Of a DNA stretch of 64,000 bases, positions 1-8,647 are shown one piece after another. The DNA lies in the NCBI RefSeq assembly GCF_022132145.1, contig NZ_JAJISP010000006.1, forward strand, positions 186,001-250,000. The letters are read 5' to 3'. The first letter of the stretch is position 1. The number at the start of each line of letters is the position of its first letter. The notes under the pieces were generated by a model that was not told the origin of the DNA, made no database searches, and saw only the letters and a list, made by a program, of their open reading frames with translations. Position numbers and translations under genes: made by a program. Source of the DNA: Pseudomonas sp. MMS21 TM103 (lineage in GTDB: Bacteria; Pseudomonadota; Gammaproteobacteria; Pseudomonadales; Pseudomonadaceae).

Positions 1-80
1 TACCGACACTTTAAGGAGATGAGAATGACCCGCACATCGCCCAGATGGGTGAAGGACTGATTGGCTGCCGGGCCGGCGAC

Positions 81-632
81 TCAAGGCGCCGAGGCGATGG
101 CCTGTTCGACTGCGGCGATCAACGCCGGATCGTCCGGCTGGATGTGACTGGAGAAACTGGCGATCACCTTGCCCTGACGGTCGACCACGTACTTGGAGAA
201 ATTCCAGCGTGGTGCCTGGCTCTGTGCGGTCAGCTCCTTGAACAGAGGAATCGCCTGGGCGCCGATGATCCGCTGGGTTTCGCTCATGCTGAAAGTCACG
301 CCGTAATTGACGTAGCAAACCTTGGCGATTTCCTCGACATCGTCCGACTCCTGTTTGAAGTCGTCCGAGGGCACGCCAAGCACTTCCAAACCTTGTTCCC
401 GGTAGCGCTGATAGAGTGCTTCCAGTCCCTTGAACTGCGGGGTAAAGCCGCAGAAGCTGGCGGTATTGACCACCACCAGAGGCTTGCCGGAAAACTGCTG
501 ACACAGGTTGATACTGTCCTTGCTGCGCAGCTTGGGCAGCTCGCCTTGCAGCAGGATCGGGCACTCACCAGCCCAGCTCGGCAGCGCCAGGCTGGTGAGG
601 AAAACTGGCAGGACAAGGGCACGCAACAACAT
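81..632 (-). CDS. Glutathione peroxidase-like thiol peroxidase, exported
   Basis: About 183 residues. The N-terminus (MLLRALVLPVFL..ALPSWAG) looks like a cleavable signal peptide, so the enzyme probably works in the periplasm. The thioredoxin-like core contains TASFCGFTPQF, which matches the glutathione peroxidase active-site segment with Cys as the peroxidatic residue, followed by the GLEALYQRYREQGLEVLGVP block and a C-terminal WNFSKYVVDRQGKV segment holding the family Trp-Asn-Phe. Family knowledge says it reduces peroxides with a thiol donor. The ATG at 632 was chosen because it begins the signal peptide and has a GAGG about 9 bases upstream; longer starts add an unlikely extension. It is confident as a family member; the reductant and substrate are not shown. 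Confidence 0.88.
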   Translation of the reverse strand: MLLRALVLPVFLTSLALPSWAGECPILLQGELPKLRSKDSINLCQQFSGKPLVVVNTASFCGFTPQFKGLEALYQRYREQGLEVLGVPSDDFKQESDDVEEIAKVCYVNYGVTFSMSETQRIIGAQAIPLFKELTAQSQAPRWNFSKYVVDRQGKVIASFSSHIQPDDPALIAAVEQAIASAP

Positions 633-861
633 GGGCTGAACCTCGAGCAGAAGCCAAGCGGCAACGCTACTCGCCCACCCTGCGGCAGGCAATCGGCGAA
701 AGGTAAGCGTCTGCAACAAGGTTATTCAAACCAGCGTGCAGCGGATTGTGAAAAAATCTAGGGCCGACGCGAAGCGACAGCGCGCCAGAGACTGTCGCAG
801 CGCGTTATCCAGCGCTAGGCCAGCAGAGGACGCCAGGAGATGACTCGCAGGAGTCAGACCC

Positions 862-987
862 TCAACACGTCCCGAGGCCCAACTGCATGAATGCCAGCCC
901 ACTCTGGCCCCACCCCCACCAAGCCAGAGCCAGCAGCGCGGCGACCAGCATGAGCAAGGCACTGCTCAGCCAATACTCTGTTTTCAT
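862..987 (-). CDS. Small membrane peptide (41 aa) translationally coupled to the MFS gene
   Basis: The ATG overlaps the stop of the upstream MFS gene in an ATGA junction, so translation is probably coupled. The product starts MKTEYWLSSALLMLVAALLA, a polar N-terminus followed by one strong hydrophobic helix (about residues 7-27), then WWGWG and a short tail ending in Cys. It looks like a single-pass inner-membrane peptide. The overlap and the clean TM segment support a real gene; there is no recognised family. A plausible role is a small partner or stabiliser of the transporter, but that is inference. Confidence 0.6.
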   Translation of the reverse strand: MKTEYWLSSALLMLVAALLALAWWGWGQSGLAFMQLGLGTC

Positions 988-2186
988 GCACCGACTCCAA
1001 GGCCTTGCAGACGCGCTACCGGTTGCTCGCGTACCGGCCAGTTCAGCGCCGCAGCGAGCAGGCTGAGGAAGATCGCGATCTGCCAGACCAGATCATAGCT
1101 GCCCGTGCGGTCGTACAGGTAACCGCCCAGCCAGCCGCCGAGAAAAGCGCCGATCTGATGGAAAAGAAAGACGATACCCCCCAGCATCGACAGGTTGCGC
1201 ACGCCAAACATGGTCGCCACCGTGCCGTTGGTCAAGGGCACCGTGGACAGCCACAGCAAGCCCATGGCGATGCCAAAGGCATAGGCGCTCCAGGTGGTCA
1301 GCGGGGTCAGGATGAAGGCGCTAATCACCACCGCCCGGGCCAGGTACAGACCCGTCAGCAGGCGCGGCTTGGACATGCGTCCACCGAGCCAGCCAGCAGT
1401 GTAGGTGCCGAATACATTGAACAGGCCGACCAGGGCCAGGACCGTGGTGCCGACCAGCGCCGGCAGATGCTGATCGACCAGGTAAGCCGGCAGGTGCACG
1501 CCAATAAATACCACCTGGAAGCCGCAGACGAAAAAACCCAGCCCCAGCAACCAGAAGCCAGGATGCACGCAGGCCTCCCGTAAGGCCTCGACCAGGCTTT
1601 GCTCGTGGGCCAGAACTGGCGACGGGCTATCCTTGATCATTGCGGCCAGCGGCACGATCAAGGCCACCAGCAACCCCAGGGCGAGCAAGGCGGCGGACCA
1701 GCCGAGCCAGCTGATCAAGCCCAGCGTGCCGGGTAGCATGACGAACTGGCCGAGCGAGCCAGCCGCTGCGGCGATGCCCATCGCCATGCTGCGCTTCTCC
1801 GCGGGCACGGCACGACCGACCACCCCGAGAATCACCGAGAACGAGGTGCTGGATAGACCGATGCCGATCAGCAAGCCGGCGCTCAGCGACAATGACCAGA
1901 CCGAGTCGGCCAGGCCCATCAAGACCAGGCCGCAGGCATAGAACACAGCCCCTACTACCACTGTGCGCTGCGCGCCGTAGCGATCGGCCAGGGCCCCGGT
2001 GAAGGGCTGGGTCAAGCCCCAGATCAGGTTCTGCAGGGCGATGGCGAAGGCGAACACCTCGCGCCCCCAGCCGAATTCGGCGCTCATCGGCGGCAGGAAC
2101 AGGCCGAAGCCGTGTCGAATGCCCAACGACAAGGCGAGGATCAATGACCCGCCCAGCAGAATCCAAAGTGTTGCCCGCGACTTCAT
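984..2186 (-). CDS. MFS transporter
   Basis: About 400 residues with twelve hydrophobic segments. The N-half carries GALADRYGAQRTVVVGAVFY, the MFS loop 2-3 signature (G-x3-D-R-x-G-x-R), and the C-half carries GWLGGRMSKPRLLTG as the weaker copy. This is an inner-membrane secondary transporter of the type annotated as oxalate/formate or monocarboxylate-like; the substrate cannot be read from sequence. The ATG at 2186 has a GGAG 10 bases upstream; a GTG at 2195 is the alternative. The gene ends in an ATGA overlap with a 41-residue membrane peptide. Placement beside a B12 operon resembles the P. aeruginosa order, but nothing here ties it to cobalamin. Confidence 0.88.
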   Translation of the reverse strand: MKSRATLWILLGGSLILALSLGIRHGFGLFLPPMSAEFGWGREVFAFAIALQNLIWGLTQPFTGALADRYGAQRTVVVGAVFYACGLVLMGLADSVWSLSLSAGLLIGIGLSSTSFSVILGVVGRAVPAEKRSMAMGIAAAAGSLGQFVMLPGTLGLISWLGWSAALLALGLLVALIVPLAAMIKDSPSPVLAHEQSLVEALREACVHPGFWLLGLGFFVCGFQVVFIGVHLPAYLVDQHLPALVGTTVLALVGLFNVFGTYTAGWLGGRMSKPRLLTGLYLARAVVISAFILTPLTTWSAYAFGIAMGLLWLSTVPLTNGTVATMFGVRNLSMLGGIVFLFHQIGAFLGGWLGGYLYDRTGSYDLVWQIAIFLSLLAAALNWPVREQPVARLQGLGVGA

Positions 2187-2310
2187 TCCCTGCACTCTCC
2201 ATTCCGTTCGATCGACTGCCGTTCTGCAGCCAAATTATCATCCGCACAATGCACGTTCCTGCCCTGCGCTGGCAATCAGACCATCGGCGCTCACCTGCGC
2301 CTGGCTTCGA

Positions 2311-3219
2311 TCAGGGCACGGCCTCGAAGACCTGCCCGGCGCGCAGGCGAAAGTAGCCGAGCAAGGGTTGCCGGTAGGCCATAAAGGTATCGGCCGGCAA
2401 AGAGCGCTGGTACAGCGCCAGCAGCGCCTGCGGCTCGCCCATCAAGCGGCGCACGGCCTTATCCAGCCGGCGCGCCATCGCCAGCCCCCAGGCGTTGCGC
2501 GTGCAGTAGATGCCGCTGAGCTGCAGTTCGGTATTGTCAGCCAAACTGATGCTGCGTAGCGGCTCGAGCAGCAACTCGTCCTGGCTCATCGCCATGAGTA
2601 CCGGCGGATACTCGAAGGTGAAATCGATGCGCCCGTGGCTGACCATGAACAGCAGATTCTCCCCGCCCCCGGCAATACCGCCGCTGAAGCGTTCCAGGCG
2701 CCCCCGCTTCTGCGCCGCCGCCAGCGCGTCACGGATGGCCTCCGGGTAGTTGCGCAGGCTGGCCAGCCCTCCGCGCAGATCGTGGCTGGCCAGCAGGTCG
2801 CTCAGGTACAGCTGCTTGCCGCGCCAGGGCAGGCGCGCCAGGCTGTCAGCCCGCACCACCAGTTGCATTGGCGGGGTCACCAGGTAGGGGACGAAGTAGC
2901 CCTGGCGGTCGCGCTCGGCCAGGGGCAGGCTGCCATTGGTGCAGAACTCACGGCCGCTGGCCATGGCCTGCTGCATGCGTGGCACGTTGAACAGTTCGTA
3001 CTGGATGTCCAGGCCAGGCAAATCGGGCTCCAGGAGGAACAGCGACTCCAGCAGGATCCCGGCGTGCGGCTTGCCGTCCTTGAGCTCGACCCCGCCCGGC
3101 ACCGGCAACAGCCCCCAGGTCAGCGACGCAGCTTGCGCGCCAGCCGCCAGCAGCAGGCCCAGCAACCCGCCCGTGATAGAAGCCCGCCAGGTGCGATCAA
3201 CCGTCCGAAATTTAATCAT
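2311..3219 (-). CDS. Periplasmic solute-binding-like protein (TIGR02285 type)
   Basis: About 302 residues with an N-terminal signal peptide (ASITGGLLGLLLAAGAQA, cleavage around residue 30). The mature part has an SBP family 3-like layout: GILLESLFLLEPDLPG, then SGREFCTNGSLPLAERD, and a hinge and second lobe including LRGGLASLRNYPEAI and FEYPPVLMAM. These features resemble the uncharacterised TIGR02285 group of Pseudomonas and relatives. No permease or ATPase gene is adjacent, so it may be an orphan binding protein or a periplasmic sensor. The start at 3219 was chosen because the longer frame adds a non-signal extension. The gene lies 69 bases downstream of cobS on the same strand; function unknown. 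Confidence 0.7.
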   Translation of the reverse strand: MIKFRTVDRTWRASITGGLLGLLLAAGAQAASLTWGLLPVPGGVELKDGKPHAGILLESLFLLEPDLPGLDIQYELFNVPRMQQAMASGREFCTNGSLPLAERDRQGYFVPYLVTPPMQLVVRADSLARLPWRGKQLYLSDLLASHDLRGGLASLRNYPEAIRDALAAAQKRGRLERFSGGIAGGGENLLFMVSHGRIDFTFEYPPVLMAMSQDELLLEPLRSISLADNTELQLSGIYCTRNAWGLAMARRLDKAVRRLMGEPQALLALYQRSLPADTFMAYRQPLLGYFRLRAGQVFEAVP

Positions 3220-3288
3220 GCCGAGAGCATAGGCGATTAGTGAAAATCTCGAGGCAATTCGAGTTCGCCTGCAGACGAATCCAGTCAT

Positions 3289-4014
3289 TTAAAGCGCCAG
3301 CACCAGCAATACCCCGCACTCGACCAGCTCCAGCAGCGCACCGGCAGTGTCGCCCGTGGTACCACCCAGGCGCTGCAGCATGACCCGGCGCAGCCAGAGG
3401 AACAACAGACCCGCGACCAGCAGGGCCAGTACACCGGTCCAGCCAAACAGCAGCAGCGCCGTGCCATGGGCCGCCAAAACCCAGGGCAGCTGTCGACGCG
3501 GCAGCTGCTCGGCCAGGGCCTGGCCCAGGCCACCGGGGCGCACATAGGGTGTGCTCAACAGCAACAGTGGCAGCAGTGTGCGCGCCAGCCAGGGCACCAA
3601 CAGCAGCACCACTATTTTGCCAGCCTGGAGCAAGACAACCAGGGCGACAAACTTGAGCAACAGCAGCAGCACCAGTACCACCACCGCCATCGGCCCGCTG
3701 CGCGGGTCCTTCATGATCGCCAGGGTGCGCTCACGGTCGCCGAAGCCGCCGGCCCAGGCATCGGCACTGTCGGCCAGCCCATCCAGGTGCAGGCCGCCAC
3801 TCAAGCCCACCCAGATCACCAGCAGCAGCGCCGCTTGCAACAAGGCCGGGGCATCGCCCAGCAGGTAATGCACGCCGAGCAGCAACAGGCCGATCAGCAG
3901 GCCCACCACTGGATACCACAGCAGCGAGCGGCCGGTCTCCTGCGCCGAGGGCATCGCCGCCAGGCGCACCGGCAGACGGGTGAGAAATTGCAGGGCGATC
4001 AGCAGTGCAGTCAT
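3289..4014 (-). CDS. cobS: Adenosylcobinamide-GDP ribazoletransferase (cobalamin synthase)
   Basis: Joins adenosylcobinamide-GDP with alpha-ribazole (or its phosphate) to make adenosylcobalamin (phosphate) in the inner membrane, the last joining step of nucleotide-loop assembly. The 241-residue product has several hydrophobic helices and the family motifs GGLHLDGLADSADAW, IMKDPRSGPM and RLGGTTGDTAGA, which hold acidic and metal-binding residues. The ATG overlaps the stop of the alpha-ribazole phosphatase gene (ATGA), and this is the last gene of the B12 run. In P. denitrificans nomenclature it is cobV. Length and motifs are complete. Confidence 0.97.
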   Translation of the reverse strand: MTALLIALQFLTRLPVRLAAMPSAQETGRSLLWYPVVGLLIGLLLLGVHYLLGDAPALLQAALLLVIWVGLSGGLHLDGLADSADAWAGGFGDRERTLAIMKDPRSGPMAVVVLVLLLLLKFVALVVLLQAGKIVVLLLVPWLARTLLPLLLLSTPYVRPGGLGQALAEQLPRRQLPWVLAAHGTALLLFGWTGVLALLVAGLLFLWLRRVMLQRLGGTTGDTAGALLELVECGVLLVLAL

Positions 4015-4586
4015 GCCAGCTCCTGCAGGCGGCCGAAGTGGTCCAGTTGCAGGCGCACGCGCTGGGCATGGGCCACCTCGACCTGCAACAGGTCCGCCGG
4101 CGGCAGACCGCGGGCGCCGGCCAGCAACAGACGCATCACCCCGCCGTGGGTGACCAACAGCAGGCGCTCACCGGCATGGCGCAACTGCAGGCCCTGCACC
4201 GCGCCCAGTACCCGCGCCTCGAAGTCCACCAGCCGCTCGCCGCCAGGCGGAGTAAAGGCATAAGGATCGGCCCAGAAACGGCCCAGGACATCGGCATCGC
4301 TGACCATCAACTCGGCGGCGCTGCGCCCTTCCCAGGCGCCGAAGTGCAGCTCCTGCAGCGCCGGTTCCAGGCGCAGCGGCAGGCCGTGCTGCTCGGCCAG
4401 TTCCTCGGCGAACCGCGCGCAACGCTGCAGCGGCGAACTGATCAACCGGTCCCAGGGACCAGCCTGCTGCACGGCCGCGCGCAACTGCGCCCAGCCCGTC
4501 TCGGTCAGCGCATCGTCGAGGCTGCCACGCAGGCCGCCACCCTGCTCGGTCTCGCCGTGACGCAGCAGTTCCAGGTAGACCGTCAT
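4011..4586 (-). CDS. cobC: Alpha-ribazole phosphatase (histidine phosphatase family)
   Basis: Removes the 5' phosphate of alpha-ribazole-5-phosphate (or of cobalamin phosphate) in lower-ligand assembly. The 191-residue protein begins MTVYLELLRHGETE, the RHG(E/D)T catalytic motif of the phosphoglycerate-mutase superfamily, and has SSPLQRCARFAEEL, ELHFGAWEGR and the second catalytic His in LLLVTHGGVMRLLL. It overlaps its neighbours cobT (upstream) and cobS (downstream) by ATGA on both sides. The generic histidine-phosphatase fold would not fix the substrate by itself; the operon position does. The symbol follows Salmonella usage. Confidence 0.92.
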   Translation of the reverse strand: MTVYLELLRHGETEQGGGLRGSLDDALTETGWAQLRAAVQQAGPWDRLISSPLQRCARFAEELAEQHGLPLRLEPALQELHFGAWEGRSAAELMVSDADVLGRFWADPYAFTPPGGERLVDFEARVLGAVQGLQLRHAGERLLLVTHGGVMRLLLAGARGLPPADLLQVEVAHAQRVRLQLDHFGRLQELA

Positions 4587-5638
4587 GTCGGGCGCTCCGC
4601 CACCGCCGCTTCGGCGAAGGTAGCCATCTGGTTGTGCAGGCTGCAGGCCAGTTGCAGCAGGGGCACGGCCAGCGCCGCCCCGCTGCCCTCACCCAGGCGC
4701 AGGCCCAGTTGCAGCAAGGGCTCGGCGTCGAGGGCGTGGAGCACGCGCCGGTGTCCCGGCTCGGCGCCACAGTGGGCGAACAGCAACCAGTCGCGGCAGT
4801 CCGGATTGAGGCGCACCGCCGCCAGCGCCGCGACGCTGCAGATGAAGCCGTCGACCAGCACCGGCACCCCCTGCTGGGCGGCGGCCAGGTAGGCGCCGAC
4901 CAGGGCGAGGATCTCGAAGCCGCCGAGGTGCCGCAGCGCCTCGAACGGCGTCGCGAGCGCCGGCCGGTGCAGGGCCAAGGCCGCGTCGATCACCGCCGCC
5001 TTGTGCGCCACACCGGCGCTGTCCAGGCCGGTACCGGGGCCGACCAGCCCGGCCACCGGGCAGTCCAGCAGCCAGCAGACCAGGGCCGTGGCCGCGGTGG
5101 TGTTGCCGATGCCCATCTCGCCGCCGATATACAGTTCGACGCCGGCCTGCTGCGCCCGCAGCAAGCTGTCGCGCCCGGCCTGCAGGGCGAGCAGTGCCTG
5201 GGCGACGTTCATCGCCGGGCCATCGGCGAAGTTCGCGGTGCCGGCGCCGAGGTGCAGGTGACGCACCCCGGGCAGCTCGCTCAGCGGCAGCGCGGTGCCC
5301 AGGTCGATCACCTCCAGGCTTGCGCCCAGTTTGCGCGCCAGCACGCTTATCGCTGCGCCGCCGGCGACGAAGTTGTGCAGCATCTGACCGGTGACCGCCT
5401 GGGGAAACGCCGACACGCCCTCGGCGACCACGCCATGGTCACCGGCGAAGATGGCGATCCACAGCTGCTCGACCGCCGGTCGCTCGCGGCCCTGCAGGGC
5501 CGCCAATTCCACGGCCAGGCCCTCCAGTTGGCCTAGCGAACCGGCCGGCTTGGTCAACTGCTGCTGGCGCGCCTGGGCCTTGTCGCGAGCGACCCGGTCC
5601 GGCACCTTGCACGGCATCTGCCACCAATCCCGGTTCAT
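4583..5638 (-). CDS. cobT: Nicotinate-nucleotide--dimethylbenzimidazole phosphoribosyltransferase
   Basis: Converts nicotinate mononucleotide and 5,6-dimethylbenzimidazole to alpha-ribazole-5-phosphate. The 351-residue frame has KPAGSLGQLEGLAVELA near the N-terminus, IAIFAGDHGVVAEGVSAFPQ, the loop GEMGIGNTTAATAL, and the C-terminal LRLGEGSGAALA segment with the catalytic Glu region. The ATG at 5638 was chosen because it overlaps the stop of the kinase/guanylyltransferase gene (ATGA); the longer open frame upstream is only the shadow of that gene. P. denitrificans nomenclature calls it cobU. With bluB in the same operon, the lower ligand is expected to be made in the cell. Confidence 0.96.
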   Translation of the reverse strand: MNRDWWQMPCKVPDRVARDKAQARQQQLTKPAGSLGQLEGLAVELAALQGRERPAVEQLWIAIFAGDHGVVAEGVSAFPQAVTGQMLHNFVAGGAAISVLARKLGASLEVIDLGTALPLSELPGVRHLHLGAGTANFADGPAMNVAQALLALQAGRDSLLRAQQAGVELYIGGEMGIGNTTAATALVCWLLDCPVAGLVGPGTGLDSAGVAHKAAVIDAALALHRPALATPFEALRHLGGFEILALVGAYLAAAQQGVPVLVDGFICSVAALAAVRLNPDCRDWLLFAHCGAEPGHRRVLHALDAEPLLQLGLRLGEGSGAALAVPLLQLACSLHNQMATFAEAAVAERPT

Positions 5639-6156
5639 GGCGCCTCCCCTTTCAACACCAGCGGCAGCCCCGCCACCGTGAACAGCACCCGCTGACAACG
5701 CTCGGCCAGGGCCTGGTGCAACCAGCCGGCGGCGTCGACATAGCGACGGGTCAGCTCGCCCAGCGGCACCACACCCAGGCCGGTCTCGTTGCTGACCAGG
5801 ATGATCCGCCCCGGCAGCCCCGCCAGGCACTCGAGCAGGGCCTCGCGCTCGGCGTCCAGGCGTGCCGTCTGATCCAGCATCAGCAGGTTGCTCAGCCACA
5901 GGGTCAGGCAGTCGACCAGCAGGCACCGGCCCGGCGCCGCCTGCTCACGCAGCACCCGGGCCAGTTCCAAGGGCTCCTCCACCAGGGCCCAGTGCGCCGG
6001 GCGGCGGGCCTGGTGCTGGGCAATGCGCGCGCTCATTTCGCCGTCCAGCGCCTGGCTGGTGGCGATATAGGTCACCGCCAGCCCGGACTCGCCAGCCAGG
6101 CGCTCGGCCAGGCGGCTCTTGCCGGAACGGGCGCCGCCGAGGATCAATTCATGCAT
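5635..6156 (-). CDS. cobU: Bifunctional adenosylcobinamide kinase / adenosylcobinamide-phosphate guanylyltransferase
   Basis: Phosphorylates adenosylcobinamide and then transfers GMP to it, activating the corrinoid for joining to alpha-ribazole. The 173-residue protein opens MHELILGGARSGKSRLAERL, a P-loop at the extreme N-terminus, and carries YIATSQALDGEMSARIAQHQ (with the guanylylated His region), LLVDCLTLWLSNLL and LVSNETGLGVVP, all hallmarks of the CobU/CobP family. It starts 50 bases after cobQ and overlaps cobT by ATGA. In P. denitrificans nomenclature this is cobP. Length is typical. Confidence 0.96.
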   Translation of the reverse strand: MHELILGGARSGKSRLAERLAGESGLAVTYIATSQALDGEMSARIAQHQARRPAHWALVEEPLELARVLREQAAPGRCLLVDCLTLWLSNLLMLDQTARLDAEREALLECLAGLPGRIILVSNETGLGVVPLGELTRRYVDAAGWLHQALAERCQRVLFTVAGLPLVLKGEAP

Positions 6157-6206
6157 GTCGATAACCTATTCAATCCATTGGTTGGCGGATGCTGTTTCGC
6201 AGCGGC

Positions 6207-7658
6207 TCACAGGCCACACAATTCACGCAGCCGGTCGGTATCCAGGTGTGCCTCGACCATGTCCGCCAGGCGTTCGATGTCGCGTTCGCGCAGGGCGTGG
6301 TAGTCGACCTGCTGCACCTGCTGCAGCCCGGCCCAGCGCAGCAGCGCGCTGCAGGCCGGGCTCGACTCGAACAGGCCGTGCAGGTAGCTGCCGAGCACCT
6401 GACCATCGGCGCTCAGGGCTCCGTCGCCGCGGCCGTCATCCAGCTGCACGGCGGCGGCCTCCAGGGCCGGCCCGCTGCTAACCCCGGCATGGATCTCGTA
6501 GCCGCTCACCGCTGCGCCTTCCAGGCACAGGCGGCCCTGCACGTTGCGCAGCTGCTTCTCCGGTTGCAGCACGGTGGCGAAATCCAGCAGGCCAAGGCCC
6601 TGACTGTTGCCGGCCACACCCTCCAGCCCGTGGGGGTCGTCGATGCGCGTGCCGAGCATCTGCAGGCCGCCGCAGATGCCCAGCAGCTTGCCGCCATAGC
6701 GCAGGTGCCTGTGAATGGCCGCCTCCCAGCCCTGCTCGCGCAGAAACGCCAGGTCGGCGCGCACGCTCTTGGAGCCGGGCAGGATGATCAGATCGGCCGG
6801 CGGCATCGGTTGGCCGGGGCCGACGAAGCTCAGTTCGACCTGCGGGTGCAGGCGCAGTGGGTCGAAGTCGGTGTGGTTGCTGATGCGTGGCAGCACCGGT
6901 ACCACCACCTTGAGGGTCGCGCCGGTCTTGGCGGTCTGGCGCACATCGATGGCGTCCTCGGCTTCCAGGTGGAAATCCATCAGGTACGGCAGCACGCCGA
7001 GCACCGGCTTGCCGGTACGCTGCTCCAGCCAGTCCAGGCCCGGTTGCAACAGGGCGATGTCGCCGCGGAAACGGTTGATCACGAAGCCCTGGATGCGCGC
7101 CTGCTCACTCTCCGACAGCAGGGCCAGGGTGCCGATCAGGTGGGCGAACACCCCGCCCTTGTCGATGTCGGCGATCAGGAGCACCGGGCAATCCACTGCC
7201 TCGGCGAAGCCCATGTTGGCGATGTCGCCGGCGCGCAAGTTGATCTCCGCCGGCGAGCCGGCGCCTTCCACCATCACCACTGGATAGGCCGCAGTGAGGC
7301 GTTGGTGAGACTGCAGCACGGCGTCCATCGCCACCCGCTTGTAGTCGTGGTAAGCGGCGGCATCCATGCTGCTGATGGCACGGCCGTGGATGATCACCTG
7401 GGCGCCGATGTCGCTGTTGGGCTTGAGCAGCACCGGGTTCATGTCGGTGTGCGGCGCCATACCGGCGGCCTGGGCCTGCACCGCCTGGGCGCGACCGATC
7501 TCGCCGCCATCGGCGGTGACCGCGCTATTGAGCGCCATGTTCTGTGGCTTGAACGGCACCACCGCCACGCCCTGGCGCTTGAGCCAGCGGCACAGCGCGG
7601 TTACCAGGGTGCTCTTGCCGGCGTCCGAGGTCGTACCTTGAACCATTAGGGTGCTCAT
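6207..7658 (-). CDS. cobQ: Cobyric acid synthase (glutamine-hydrolysing)
   Basis: Amidates four carboxyls of adenosylcobyrinic acid a,c-diamide to adenosylcobyric acid, using glutamine and ATP. The 483-residue protein has an N-terminal ATP-binding domain starting MSTLMVQGTTSDAGKSTLVT (P-loop), then KPQNMALNSAVTADGGEIGR and VMVEGAGSPAEINLR, followed by a class I glutamine amidotransferase domain with the nucleophile region LLGICGGLQMLG and a late His in GSYLHGLFE. Its ATG overlaps the stop of the decarboxylase gene upstream (ATGA). Full length for the family, with no missing key residue. Confidence 0.97.
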   Translation of the reverse strand: MSTLMVQGTTSDAGKSTLVTALCRWLKRQGVAVVPFKPQNMALNSAVTADGGEIGRAQAVQAQAAGMAPHTDMNPVLLKPNSDIGAQVIIHGRAISSMDAAAYHDYKRVAMDAVLQSHQRLTAAYPVVMVEGAGSPAEINLRAGDIANMGFAEAVDCPVLLIADIDKGGVFAHLIGTLALLSESEQARIQGFVINRFRGDIALLQPGLDWLEQRTGKPVLGVLPYLMDFHLEAEDAIDVRQTAKTGATLKVVVPVLPRISNHTDFDPLRLHPQVELSFVGPGQPMPPADLIILPGSKSVRADLAFLREQGWEAAIHRHLRYGGKLLGICGGLQMLGTRIDDPHGLEGVAGNSQGLGLLDFATVLQPEKQLRNVQGRLCLEGAAVSGYEIHAGVSSGPALEAAAVQLDDGRGDGALSADGQVLGSYLHGLFESSPACSALLRWAGLQQVQQVDYHALRERDIERLADMVEAHLDTDRLRELCGL

Positions 7659-8647
7659 GCGGACTCCTTGGCGAATACCTGTAGTGCCTGCTCCAGGCGC
7701 AACCAGCCTGGCTCGTCCGGCGGCAGGCCGAAACGCAGGCTGGATGGGCTGTCGAACAGGCGGGTGAGAATGCCGTTACAGGCGAGAAATTCGTGCAGCA
7801 GGCTGGCTCTCTGAGTAGCGAGCCACTGGAACAGGGCGCATCCGCCAGTCGCAGCGAAACCGCAGGCGCTGAGCAAGGCGGCCAAACGCAAGCCATCGGC
7901 ACGCAAGCGCTCGCGTTGCGCTTGCTGACCGGCCTGGTCCTGCAACAGCGCCGTTGCGACTGCCCGACTCGGCCCGCTGACCGCCCAGGGCCCGAGCAGC
8001 TCGGCCAACTGATCGAGCAGCGCCGGCTGCGCCAGGACGAAACCCAGACGAATGCCGGCCAAACCGAAGAACTTGCCGAACGAGCGCAGCACGATCAGCC
8101 CCGGCAGCTCACTATGCGCCGCCAGGCTGTGCTCGGGCGTGCAATCGATAAAGGCCTCGTCGACCACCAGCCAGCCACCGCGCTCGGCCAGGCGTGCATG
8201 CCAGGCCAGCAGTTGCGCGGGCGTGAAACACCGGCCGGTGGGATTGTTCGGGTTGACCAGGAGCAACACGTCGAGGCGCTCCAGGGCACGGTTGACCCCG
8301 CCTTCGCTGAGTTCCAGCAGTCGATGGCCTTCGCGCCGCCAGGCGGCGGCATGCTCGGCGTAGGCCGGCGAAACGATGCCGACCCGAGCGTTGCGCCGTA
8401 ACCGCGGCAGCGCCTGGATCGCCGCCTGGGAACCGGCCACCGGCAGCAGGCGGGCCACCCCGTAATAGTCGCGGGCGGCGCTTTCCAGGCCATCGTCCAG
8501 TTCGGGCAGGCGCGTCCAGGCTGAAGCGGGGATACCCGGCAGCACCCAACCATAAGGGGCGATACCGGTGGACAGATCCAGCCAGTCGCGCAACGGAATG
8601 GCAAAGTTCAGCGCCGCCGCGCGCAAGCGGCCGCCATGTTCAAGCAC
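7655..8647 (-). CDS. cobD: L-threonine-O-3-phosphate decarboxylase (PLP-dependent)
   Basis: Makes (R)-1-amino-2-propanol O-2-phosphate, the linker between corrin ring and nucleotide loop. The 330-residue class I/II aminotransferase-fold protein has LDLSTGIAPYGW, LLVNPNNPTGRCF, WLVVDEAFIDCTPE and the PLP-lysine block VLRSFGKFFGLAGIRLGF. The start is a GTG at 8647 with a GGGGGA about 6-7 bases upstream, giving an 8-base overlap with cbiB; the longer open frame is a shadow of cbiB. Naming differs: cobD in Salmonella, cobC in P. denitrificans and often in Pseudomonas. Length and motifs are complete. Confidence 0.93.
   Translation of the reverse strand: MLEHGGRLRAAALNFAIPLRDWLDLSTGIAPYGWVLPGIPASAWTRLPELDDGLESAARDYYGVARLLPVAGSQAAIQALPRLRRNARVGIVSPAYAEHAAAWRREGHRLLELSEGGVNRALERLDVLLLVNPNNPTGRCFTPAQLLAWHARLAERGGWLVVDEAFIDCTPEHSLAAHSELPGLIVLRSFGKFFGLAGIRLGFVLAQPALLDQLAELLGPWAVSGPSRAVATALLQDQAGQQAQRERLRADGLRLAALLSACGFAATGGCALFQWLATQRASLLHEFLACNGILTRLFDSPSSLRFGLPPDEPGWLRLEQALQVFAKESA

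Noticed and set aside
19..60. Mini frame MRMTRTSPRWVKD after an AAGGAG
   Set aside because: Only 11-13 codons with no coupling or conserved context; could be chance at the window edge.
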